DNA of 5,499 nucleotides. It comes from Gammaproteobacteria bacterium GWE2_37_16 (lineage in GTDB: Bacteria; Pseudomonadota; Gammaproteobacteria; UBA9339). This document shows, one piece after another, positions 1 to 5,499 of the stretch; position 1 is the stretch's first letter; each line of letters begins with the position of its first letter. The position numbers and the translations under genes were made by a program. The notes under the pieces were generated by a model, which was not told the DNA's origin, did not search any database, and saw nothing but the letters and a program-made list of their open reading frames with translations. The stretch spans positions 1-5,499 of the forward strand of contig MGXG01000091.1 of assembly GCA_001801285.1 (NCBI GenBank). Direction: 5' to 3'.

Positions 1-952
1 CTTTTTGGATAATTTGGTAAAAGTATTCAATACAATTTTGGGAATACTTCCTAAAATGACCGCTACGAATATCTTCGTTAATATCGTACAGTGCATCATT
101 TGCTTGCTTGATTGTTTTTATATGGTCTTTCAATTGTTTTTTTACTTGTTCACGGGTTTCTTTTCTATTAGCCTCTTCAATAGCTGATGCCTGATAATAT
201 TCGGGTTCAAATGTAGAAATTACTGACAATGATGATCGAATAAAGCTATGGGCTAAATTAAGCTCATAACCTTGATTATGATCCCCAGTAAGAAATGATT
301 TTAAAGTTAAATTAGATTCGTTAATGCCAACATGTACGAACTTTACTCCTTCTGGTAAAAATACGGATCTAGCGTAGAGTGAACCCTTACTGAAAAATTT
401 CCTTACATCCGGCAATGCTTCCATTACAACTATGGAATCTGGCATGGGAGGAACATTTAAAAAGCTTAAATCTGTAACTTCAGTGTCTAAATATATACGC
501 CCATCTTCACCACGAAAAATATATGCTTTCGTTTTGCCATTAATTATCCAGTTTTCAGCTAGTGAATGATTAATAATATCTACAGGAATACCCAATAAAC
601 CCTGTTGATAATACCTGTCGATCATTTTTATTTCGTTTGGGGTAGCGTTCAACAACTTTAGTTTCACAAAATTATAAAAATCTTCCTTCGTACCAGGGTC
701 GCTTTCAATAATATGTCCATATGCTTTACCGCTAATACGCAATTTGGCTCTATCGCCATACAAATTGCCCGGTTGTTGACTTTGTTCATCCGGGTTAATA
801 AACCAATGATCTCTGCGTATTTTACGAATAAATCCATTGTTGGTTAGTAGTAAATCAAGTTCTTTTAAAATAATACAACCTGCTGGCAGCGATAGAGGTT
901 CTCCTCGCTGAGATGGTTGAGGGAAATGTTCTTCTATTAATGGATCGTACAT
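1..952 (-). CDS. Protein of unknown function, 3' end beyond window (317 codons visible)
   Basis: An uninterrupted minus-strand frame begins at ATG 952-950 and is still open at position 1, so the C-terminus is missing. I do not recognise the family. The N-terminus (MYDPLIEEHF) has no signal peptide, and I see no membrane segment, so a soluble product is likely. Residues 1-250 look globular, with mixed aromatic, hydrophobic and charged sequence (for example DHWFINPDE near 48-56 and MEALPDVRKFF near 177-187). Residues 256-295 are rich in Glu, Lys, Arg, Gln and Ala and probably form a helix or coiled coil. An in-frame stop at 979-977 lies upstream, and no other ATG or GTG lies between it and 952, so this start is well supported. 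There is no clear Shine-Dalgarno sequence. The gene is divergent from the LuxR gene, and the PmrA-like box upstream is oriented towards it. In Legionella or Coxiella that would be typical of an effector or a secretion-linked gene. That role is inference only. Confidence 0.8.
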   Translation of the reverse strand, partial: MYDPLIEEHFPQPSQRGEPLSLPAGCIILKELDLLLTNNGFIRKIRRDHWFINPDEQSQQPGNLYGDRAKLRISGKAYGHIIESDPGTKEDFYNFVKLKLLNATPNEIKMIDRYYQQGLLGIPVDIINHSLAENWIINGKTKAYIFRGEDGRIYLDTEVTDLSFLNVPPMPDSIVVMEALPDVRKFFSKGSLYARSVFLPEGVKFVHVGINESNLTLKSFLTGDHNQGYELNLAHSFIRSSLSVISTFEPEYYQASAIEEANRKETREQVKKQLKDHIKTIKQANDALYDINEDIRSGHFRKYSQNCIEYFYQIIQK

Positions 953-963
953 ATTTTTTGCAT

Positions 964-977
964 TTAAGATTAAGATT
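964..977 (+). repeat. Two further overlapping copies of TTAAGATT in the leader of the minus-strand gene
   Basis: TTAAGATT occurs at 964-971 and again at 970-977, overlapping by two bases. It is the same 8-mer as in the PmrA-like box but in the opposite orientation and with 6-bp instead of 11-bp spacing. That spacing does not suit a normal PmrA dimer. The copies lie 12-25 bp upstream of the ATG at 952, probably inside the transcribed leader. They may be an auxiliary binding site or AT-rich coincidence. Confidence 0.3.
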
Positions 978-998
978 TACAAATTTTAGGCAATGTAA

Positions 999-1004
999 AT
1001 TATA
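999..1004 (-). promoter_or_regulatory. Possible -10 element (TATAAT) for the unknown minus-strand gene
   Basis: A perfect TATAAT reads on the minus strand 46 bp upstream of the ATG at 952. No convincing -35 hexamer sits at the right distance, because the upstream DNA is a run of A and T. In DNA this AT-rich a chance match is quite possible. A competing -10 (TATAAG, 1046-1041) lies closer to the PmrA-like box. Confidence 0.35.
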
Positions 1005-1040
1005 AGACATTTATTTTTTTAAAAATATACGTAGAAAATA

Positions 1041-1046
1041 CTTATA
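1041..1046 (-). promoter_or_regulatory. Alternative -10 element (TATAAG) just downstream of the PmrA-like box
   Basis: TATAAG on the minus strand begins 21 bases after the first base of the second half-site of the PmrA-like box. A response regulator bound at the box would then sit over the -35 region, as activators of the PmrA/OmpR type usually do. Transcription from here would give a leader of about 80 bases before the ATG at 952. This is a positional argument only. Confidence 0.3.
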
Positions 1047-1058
1047 GCCCACCCATTT

Positions 1059-1078
1059 AATCTTAAAGTAATCTTAAG
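1059..1078 (-). promoter_or_regulatory. PmrA-like box: two direct half-sites with 11-bp period
   Basis: Reading the minus strand from 1078, the site is CTTAAG, then ATTAC, then TTTAAG, then ATT. This fits YTTAAK-N5-YTTAAK, the classical PmrA box. It is also close to the tandem CTTAATATT-N2-CTTAATATT element described for PmrA targets in Legionella and Coxiella, here as CTTAAGATT-AC-TTTAAGATT. The 8-mer TTAAGATT is exactly repeated one helical turn (11 bp) apart, as expected for a response-regulator dimer. The orientation points to the gene starting at 952, but the site also lies about 40 bp upstream of the LuxR start and could affect both. No pmrA gene is in the window. Confidence 0.5.
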
Positions 1079-1119
1079 AAGACTGACCAGCGTAGAAACT
1101 CTTGCTTAAATCATGTAAA

Positions 1120-1806
1120 ATGGTTGTTAATATGATTAGAAGAAACGAACACCCACAAAAACAGTTGTTTGGTTTTTCAAGGCCAATCAAGGACCTACTT
1201 GTTTTTAGCGAAGACAAACCTGTACACGTTTTTTGCAAAACGCTGGATGCGATGATCTTAGAAGCCAATGATTTGCAAGCTATATATATTGCCAATTCTT
1301 CCCGCAACGAAATCATAGGTAAGAATTTTAAAGATTTTATACCTTCAGAAATTGAAAAATCTATGTGGTTGAACGATAACCAGGCAATCAAGAGCAATAC
1401 CATTAAATTATTTATTGAAAACGCTATAGGCACCCCCTTTTTGTCATTAAAAACCCAAGTCAGAGATTCAAATAATCATATTATAGGAATCGCCGGGTTA
1501 AGCTTTAATTTAACCCAAGTAGCTTTACCAGAAATAATCAATGTTATTAACCAATTAAGCTTAACTACAGCTTTACCTTCATTTCCGCTAATGCCACCCT
1601 CTACTATCAGTTTTTGTAACTTGCCTCTTTCCGAACGAGAAAAAGAATGTGTTCAATATATTTCAAAAGGTATGTCGGCTAAAGAAATTGGTAGAATCAT
1701 GGACATTTCTTATCGCACCGCCGAAGCACACATCGCCAAAATCAAATTTAAACTTAACTGTCAAACTCGATCCCAGATTATTGATAAAATCAGTCAGCCT
1801 TGCTAA
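1120..1806 (+). CDS. PAS-LuxR family transcriptional regulator
   Basis: Probable DNA-binding transcription factor of 228 residues. Residues about 39-134 resemble a PAS sensor fold: the segment around ANDLQAIYIANSS and IIGKNFKDFIP is followed by an IIGIAGLSFNLTQ strand that reads like the end of a PAS domain. A linker of about 30 residues rich in Pro, Ser and Leu leads to a LuxR/GerE helix-turn-helix at about 168-224. This shows the expected LSEREKE start, KGMSAKEIGRIMDIS and the H...I..KL pattern of the recognition-helix region. The usual T-V-x-x-H is T-A-x-x-H here. There is no phospho-acceptor receiver domain and no autoinducer-binding signature, so the ligand or signal is unknown. The frame extends to a TTG at 1102, and ATG 1132 is another option. 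None of the three has a good Shine-Dalgarno sequence, and I chose the first ATG. Genes of this type are common in Legionella and Coxiella. It is divergent from the unknown gene and convergent with the oligosaccharyltransferase gene. Confidence 0.88.
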   Translation: MVVNMIRRNEHPQKQLFGFSRPIKDLLVFSEDKPVHVFCKTLDAMILEANDLQAIYIANSSRNEIIGKNFKDFIPSEIEKSMWLNDNQAIKSNTIKLFIENAIGTPFLSLKTQVRDSNNHIIGIAGLSFNLTQVALPEIINVINQLSLTTALPSFPLMPPSTISFCNLPLSEREKECVQYISKGMSAKEIGRIMDISYRTAEAHIAKIKFKLNCQTRSQIIDKISQPC

Positions 1807-1856
1807 AATTTCACCTCACAAATAGATTCTTTTTGTAGCTATAAAACTTTAGTAAA
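1807..1856. other. Convergent intergenic gap, no clear terminator
   Basis: These 50 bases separate the stop codons of the LuxR gene and the oligosaccharyltransferase gene. They are AT-rich and contain an imperfect palindrome around TAGCTA (about 1831-1844, TTTT...AAAA arms). That could form a weak A/U-only hairpin acting on both strands. I do not regard it as a convincing intrinsic terminator. Confidence 0.4.
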
Positions 1857-4400
1857 TTAATTAACCTGTTCTTCCATAATCGCAACCAACCGTTTCTCTG
1901 CTCCAATTTTAATCACATATTTACCAAGTGGCTCAACAGCATAATCATAACCTCTGCCACGCATGTGGGTAGTTGGATATGGCACAACAAATTTATATTG
2001 ACCATTTTCGGCAGTAGTGGTTTGTTTATAAGTGAAAATACGCCCCTGATTGGTTTTTAAATCTAGACTTAAATCAACCTCGACTCCAGTTGGCGCTTTC
2101 CCTGTGATCACCGCTCCTTTAACTTTTTCAAAAATTTTTATTTCCTTAACTGGTGGTCTTGCTCCATAAACAATTTTATCTTTTTTGCGATTCAGCCAAG
2201 CTGGCTGCTCTGCCTGCCAAGCAATTTTCAAAGCCTTCTGATAATCTTTTCTTTTAATACTAAAATAACGATTTTCCTTACCTGTATTTATTTCAACAGT
2301 CTTAACATTAACAATATAATCACCATCTGATTCGTAAATTAATCGAAAATGACTTAAATCTTTTCCATCCGAATAATACAGTCGGTACAACATCGAATCC
2401 TTAAAGCGTTTATCATCAGGAGAAAAAGTAATTTTTTTTAATCCTATTTTTTTTTGCCAAGATGTATTTTTTGTACTTTGCTTATCAAATACATCTTTTT
2501 TCCCCTCCCAAAGAAGCATTGCTGTATATTGTGTATTGGCAACAACATTATTAATCATTACATAACGCGTTCCTATCTGATTTAAATCTTTCAACGCAAT
2601 ATTTTCATTCACCGCCGTAAAAAATGGTGCAGCTCCCAAAGATTTATCACCTTCAACAATACCCTGTTGGAAAGTATTAGCATTGGGAATCCGTTCTGCA
2701 ACGTAAGTCAACTGATGCCCCACATCCCACCAAGCCATAATACCATACGCAGTTTTAGGATAAGGAAATTTGGAATTGAGCTTTTTGGGAATTGAATAAA
2801 AACCATTTTCATAAGCAAAATCAGTTTTTATTTTTTGCCCTTGTGGATCTGGCGTATGTTGATTTAACCACAAATAGGTATCATAAACGTTTTTTAGCAA
2901 ACGCGCTCCATAGCAATAACTATATTTTGGCGCAAATGGTGTCACAGGATAAATCAAAGCAAAACAAAATAAGAAAAAGCCAATCACTGCGAGCCAAAAT
3001 TTGTGTTCCGGAACTTTATTTTCTCCTGGCTTATTATATAAAAATTTAGTTACATAATTTAGAAACTGTACTCCCAAATATCCCGTCAATAAGGCAGCAT
3101 TTACCGCAAAATAATAAGCAAAACGCATTTGGGCAAACATTGCCAACATCATGCCAATACCCCAAATCAGCAACAATAAATCATTGGGTTTATTGTCTTT
3201 ACCAACTTTTTCCACAAGCAAAGTAAAAGCAATTAAAGAAAACGGACCAGCCCAAAGTAAATTCAACCAAGGAGCAGTAAAAGAAATCTCCCCGGTACCA
3301 CGGCTAACTATACTTGGCCAAACTTCAGCAACTGTCAGCATTCCTTGGCTAGGATTAAACAATATTTTAATGCCTGAAAGCATAGCAGCGTAAGTTTCTG
3401 CTGCACAAATTCTCAGTAAAAACAAACCGATAAAAATAACCACTAATATAACTAATGGAGAAACTTTTTTTGGTACAGAAAACCCCCTCAAGATTTGAAT
3501 CACAACACACAACATGGCAAGAAAAACAAAATGCCCAAAAAAAATCAATGGTTGAGCTAGGGAGTAATAGGTTAATTGCAGCCGTGGATTCATCAAGGAA
3601 TAAGGTAGAACCATAACTGCCGGAATCAAAAAAACCGCCGCAGCAATTAACAAAAGCCTTTTCAATTTCTGATCATGTAAATAGGCAACAACAAATTGAG
3701 CAATAAAAAATAATAAAATTATTACCGAAAATAAAAACGCTGCTGGCCAACTTAAAAGATACAAACCAAGAGCAATACCAGTTGCTACTGCAAAAAAATA
3801 ACACTTTTTACTCTCTGAAGATGTAAAAACTTGCACTAAGAAGGCAAATACTAAGGTGGAAAACAAAACTTCAGCCACATGATGATCGGTAAAACCTAAA
3901 GTCGATCTTTGGAAAAATTCCCCCGGTAAAAACGCTAAAGTCACCGCCGCAATCAGTCCCCCTGTTTTACCAAATATCGTTTTACCAATAAAATAAGTAG
4001 GGATAAGACACAATGCCCCTAAAATTGGTGGAACAAACGCTCCAACTGCATTTATCAAAAATGCGCTAGGATGACCAAATCCCAAAACCCAAGCTGGCGC
4101 GGCGATCAACAGAGTAAACAATGGACCAAAATGGATTTGATTTCCATATGGAAAATGTGTAAATGGATCAAAAAATACTCGCCAAGGAAAATGCCCTAAA
4201 GTGTTATACACCAAGCGCATATGATATACAGCATCATCAGAAGCAAAATTGACATAATTGCCATGCAACCATGCCCAATTAGTAAAAACATTGTGATAAA
4301 TCGGTACTACCCGCATCAGAAACATCAAAAACATTAAAAATGACAAAATAAATGGCGTAGAATGAAAAATAGCAGATATTTTTTTATTTAGATTAGACAT
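1857..4400 (-). CDS. aglB: Oligosaccharyltransferase STT3/AglB-type (protein N-glycosylation)
   Basis: Single-subunit oligosaccharyltransferase that would move a glycan from a lipid-linked donor to Asn in N-X-S/T sequons on the outer face of the cytoplasmic membrane. The 847 residues have about 13 hydrophobic segments in the first 490, then a soluble domain. Catalytic motifs are in the right order: an Asp pair in the first external loop (D55-D56, before AVYHMR), D172-H-H-x-x-E177, TVAE at 356-359 (the SVSE/TIXE-type motif), R426 in QMRFAYY (probable pyrophosphate-binding Arg) and the hallmark WWDVG at 557-561. From about 750 the sequence (IKIFEKVKGAVITG, then TNQGR.FTYKQTTTAENGQY.F.VPYPT) resembles the C-terminal beta-domain of methanogen AglB as I remember it, which PglB lacks. 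The symbol reflects that resemblance. ATG 4400 gives a clean N-terminus and first membrane segment; a weak GAAG precedes it by 4 bases. The gene follows the repeat-protein gene by 32 bp, so co-transcription is likely. The donor lipid and glycan cannot be inferred. Confidence 0.93.
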   Translation of the reverse strand: MSNLNKKISAIFHSTPFILSFLMFLMFLMRVVPIYHNVFTNWAWLHGNYVNFASDDAVYHMRLVYNTLGHFPWRVFFDPFTHFPYGNQIHFGPLFTLLIAAPAWVLGFGHPSAFLINAVGAFVPPILGALCLIPTYFIGKTIFGKTGGLIAAVTLAFLPGEFFQRSTLGFTDHHVAEVLFSTLVFAFLVQVFTSSESKKCYFFAVATGIALGLYLLSWPAAFLFSVIILLFFIAQFVVAYLHDQKLKRLLLIAAAVFLIPAVMVLPYSLMNPRLQLTYYSLAQPLIFFGHFVFLAMLCVVIQILRGFSVPKKVSPLVILVVIFIGLFLLRICAAETYAAMLSGIKILFNPSQGMLTVAEVWPSIVSRGTGEISFTAPWLNLLWAGPFSLIAFTLLVEKVGKDNKPNDLLLLIWGIGMMLAMFAQMRFAYYFAVNAALLTGYLGVQFLNYVTKFLYNKPGENKVPEHKFWLAVIGFFLFCFALIYPVTPFAPKYSYCYGARLLKNVYDTYLWLNQHTPDPQGQKIKTDFAYENGFYSIPKKLNSKFPYPKTAYGIMAWWDVGHQLTYVAERIPNANTFQQGIVEGDKSLGAAPFFTAVNENIALKDLNQIGTRYVMINNVVANTQYTAMLLWEGKKDVFDKQSTKNTSWQKKIGLKKITFSPDDKRFKDSMLYRLYYSDGKDLSHFRLIYESDGDYIVNVKTVEINTGKENRYFSIKRKDYQKALKIAWQAEQPAWLNRKKDKIVYGARPPVKEIKIFEKVKGAVITGKAPTGVEVDLSLDLKTNQGRIFTYKQTTTAENGQYKFVVPYPTTHMRGRGYDYAVEPLGKYVIKIGAEKRLVAIMEEQVN
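2718..2732 (-). other. WWDxG catalytic/acceptor motif of the oligosaccharyltransferase (WWDVG)
   Basis: Residues 557-561 are W-W-D-V-G, followed by H. In STT3 enzymes this motif binds the +2 Ser/Thr of the sequon and is the family hallmark. The fourth position is Tyr in most enzymes and Val here, a conservative change in a less constrained position. Its presence, together with the Asp, DHHxxE and TVAE motifs, argues for an active enzyme. Confidence 0.9.
3870..3887 (-). other. DHHxxE metal-site motif of the oligosaccharyltransferase (DHHVAE)
   Basis: Residues 172-177 read D-H-H-V-A-E, preceded by GFT. This matches the second acidic motif (DxD-like, external loop 2) of STT3 proteins, which helps hold the divalent metal and the lipid-linked donor. 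The DHHxxE form is typical of archaeal AglB and of many archaeal-like bacterial homologues. Confidence 0.85.
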
Positions 4401-4432
4401 GTAGCTTCGATAATTATAAATTTCAAATAGCT
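4401..4432. other. Short intergenic gap between the repeat-protein and oligosaccharyltransferase genes
   Basis: Thirty-two bases separate the upstream TAA (4435-4433) from the ATG at 4400. I see no hairpin and thus no terminator, which supports one transcript for both genes. A TATAAT on the minus strand at 4418-4413 lies only 12 bases from the ATG, too close to serve as an ordinary -10 for this gene. Confidence 0.55.
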
Positions 4433-5499
4433 TTATTTAAGATAAACAAAAGCTTTCGGCAGCGTTATCAATTCCTTAGAATTGGAAATGGTAATATCAA
4501 CTGTTCCTAGCTTATGCGCAGGAACTATGACAACAACCATATCTACGGCTGATGAAATCATTTTAGCACGCACGTTGTCAAATAATACTTCCGTTGGTGG
4601 TTCATGAAATTTATCAAATTTTATTTTAATTTTCTGTCCTCCATTTACCGATACTTTATTTTTTGAAATAGAAATAAACTTATGCGACTTATCACTTATT
4701 TGATCGAAACTTAAGCTCGGTGTTTTTAAATCAATATGCTGGACAAAACTTGCCGTTATAGTATGAGCAACAACAACATTAGAAAATGTATACGAACTTA
4801 TTGCACCCTTAGATACCCCATCCACTATAACATCAGAAATAGAAAAATCCGAATCAGGAGTTATCGTAAACGTTTGATCTGCTCCATAATTTACTGGCGT
4901 GTCTCCAGATGGGCTAATTGATCCATGGTCACCTGCGCTAGCAGTTATATCATTTGTATCTATCGAAAATCTCACGGAAATAGTATGGGCACTAGTAACG
5001 TTAGTGAATGTATATGAAGCAACTGCTCCAACAGATAATCCATCCACTAATACATCTGCTATGTGATAAAGAGCTATTGGCGTTATCGTGTAATTTTGAT
5101 CTGCTCCATTAATTATTGATGTATTTCCCAATGGATTTATAGAACCTCCCGTTCCGATAACGCTTGAAGTTATAATACGAGTATTATCAAATGTTACCGA
5201 TATAGTATGATCGGATTCTATATTTTTAAATGTATATGAAGTTACTGCTCCTACGGATTTTCCATCTACCAATACATCTGCGACATGATAATTAGTAGAT
5301 GGAATCATCGTGTAAGTTTTGTCCGATCCATAACCTACCAATGTTTCTCCAGATGGACTAATTTCCCCATGTTCTCCTGCGCTGGAAGTTATAACTTTAG
5401 TATCTATTGCAAAACTCACGGAAATTGTTTGAGCACTTGTAACGTTAGTAAACGTATACGAATCGGCTGCTCCTACGGATGATCCATTCACTAATATAT
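4433..5499 (-). CDS. Surface-type protein with divergent InlB-like B-repeats and C-terminal TIG-like domain, 5' end beyond window
   Basis: The frame is open at the right edge and ends at TAA 4435-4433, so at least 354 C-terminal residues are visible; the N-terminus and any signal peptide are not. Numbering starts at the GTG codon at 5491, which lies inside a repeat and is not the true start. Residues 1-254 are one partial and three full units of 73-75 residues with the pattern ITxSAGxxGxISPSG, YGADQTFTITP, DVLVDGxSVGAVxSYTFTNV and HTISVxF. I recognise this as the divergent InlB B-repeat (Flg_new_2-like) of many secreted proteins in bacteria and methanogens. Residues 255-271 are a linker. Residues 272-352 look like an IPT/TIG immunoglobulin-like fold (VNGGQKIKIKF, then VVVIVPAHKLGTVDITISN). 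Adhesion or display at the cell surface is inferred. There is no LPXTG or transmembrane anchor at the C-terminus. Five N-X-S/T sequons occur in the repeats, fitting the oligosaccharyltransferase encoded next door. Confidence 0.87.
   Translation of the reverse strand, partial: ILVNGSSVGAADSYTFTNVTSAQTISVSFAIDTKVITSSAGEHGEISPSGETLVGYGSDKTYTMIPSTNYHVADVLVDGKSVGAVTSYTFKNIESDHTISVTFDNTRIITSSVIGTGGSINPLGNTSIINGADQNYTITPIALYHIADVLVDGLSVGAVASYTFTNVTSAHTISVRFSIDTNDITASAGDHGSISPSGDTPVNYGADQTFTITPDSDFSISDVIVDGVSKGAISSYTFSNVVVAHTITASFVQHIDLKTPSLSFDQISDKSHKFISISKNKVSVNGGQKIKIKFDKFHEPPTEVLFDNVRAKMISSAVDMVVVIVPAHKLGTVDITISNSKELITLPKAFVYLK
4436..4678 (-). other. C-terminal IPT/TIG-like domain of the repeat protein
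   Basis: Residues 272-352 follow the usual TIG pattern: a start strand, then N-G-G-Q-K-I-K-I-K-F, a segment EVLFDNVRAKMISS, a hydrophobic VVVIVP strand and a final TVDITISNS strand. The domain ends at the stop codon. Assignment is by pattern only, and another immunoglobulin-like fold is possible. Confidence 0.6.
4730..4948 (-). repeat. B-repeat unit 3 (73 residues)
   Basis: Residues 182-254, from ITASAGDHGSISPSG to ASFVQHID. The first part closely matches unit 1 (SAGxHGxISPSGxT). The second half is the most divergent (DVIVDGVSKGAISSYTFSNVVVAHTITASF), as is common for the last repeat of an array. It has no sequon. Confidence 0.83.
4949..5173 (-). repeat. B-repeat unit 2 (75 residues), carries three sequons
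   Basis: Residues 107-181, from ITSSVIGTGGSINP to RFSIDTND. Its first third is the most diverged of the units. It contains N123-T-S, N133-Y-T (in D-Q-N-Y-T) and N164-V-T. From its VDG onwards it matches the partial unit at the right edge better than it matches its neighbours. Confidence 0.85.
5174..5392 (-). repeat. B-repeat unit 1 (73 residues)
   Basis: Residues 34-106, from ITSSAGEHGEISPSG to VTFDNTRI. It has the full consensus, including YHVADVLVDGKSVGAVTSYTF. It has no N-X-S/T sequon: the Asn near the end of the TF-x-N strand is followed by Ile-Glu. A partial unit precedes it (5393-5499) and continues out of the window. Confidence 0.85.

Noticed and set aside
1807..1856. Bidirectional terminator in the convergent gap
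   Set aside because: The only inverted repeat is short, made of A-U and one G-U pair, and is not followed by a clean U-run on either strand.
2436..2454. Homopolymer runs as a possible frameshift in the oligosaccharyltransferase gene
   Set aside because: The frame is continuous through the runs, and the protein has family-like sequence on both sides.
2792..3049. Plus-strand open frame inside the oligosaccharyltransferase gene
   Set aside because: It lies wholly antisense to a clearly conserved coding sequence and its translation has no recognisable features. The same holds for plus-strand frames at 3151-3393, 4736-4921 and 5285-5482, for 5-187 on the plus strand opposite the unknown gene, and for 1074-1433 on the minus strand opposite the LuxR gene.
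4413..4418. Internal promoter (TATAAT) for the oligosaccharyltransferase gene
   Set aside because: It lies 12 bases from the start codon, would leave almost no leader, and has no matching -35.
4730..5499. CRISPR array or non-coding tandem repeats
   Set aside because: The units are 219-225 bp, multiples of three, lie in one open frame and are conserved at protein level; there are no spacers.
1857..5499. The organism being an archaeon
   Set aside because: The AglB-like enzyme and B-repeats would allow it, but the PAS-LuxR regulator and the PmrA-like box are bacterial features. I cannot exclude it for the right-hand part alone if the assembly were chimeric.

Overview
The window is AT-rich DNA that looks bacterial. 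The best guess is a gammaproteobacterium of the Legionella/Coxiella kind. This rests on a small PAS-type LuxR regulator of a style I associate with those genera, and on a 20-bp direct repeat upstream that fits the PmrA-box pattern (YTTAAK-N5-YTTAAK) they use. Neither point is proof, and I could not run any search.

Layout. (1) Positions 1-952, minus strand: the first 317 codons of a gene I do not recognise, running off the left edge. (2) Positions 953-1119: a divergent, very AT-rich intergenic region with the PmrA-like box, two possible -10 elements and extra copies of the 8-mer TTAAGATT. (3) Positions 1120-1806, plus strand: a PAS plus LuxR/GerE helix-turn-helix regulator. (4) Positions 1807-1856: a short convergent gap. 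(5) Positions 1857-4400, minus strand: an 847-residue oligosaccharyltransferase of the STT3 family. Its motifs and C-terminal beta-domain resemble archaeal AglB more than Campylobacter PglB. (6) Positions 4433-5499, minus strand: the C-terminal part of a tandem-repeat surface-type protein (divergent InlB-like B-repeats ending in an IPT/TIG-like domain), running off the right edge.

How the parts may work together. The repeat protein and the oligosaccharyltransferase are co-directional and 32 bp apart, with the repeat protein upstream, so they may share a transcript. The repeats carry five N-X-S/T sequons. One of them, DQNYT, also has the acidic -2 residue required by bacterial PglB enzymes. 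The natural hypothesis is an enzyme and acceptor pair: an archaeal-like N-glycosylation enzyme encoded next to its own surface substrate, in a bacterium. On the other side, the unknown minus-strand gene and the LuxR gene share a control region. The PmrA-like box points towards the unknown gene, which makes that gene worth testing as a secreted effector.
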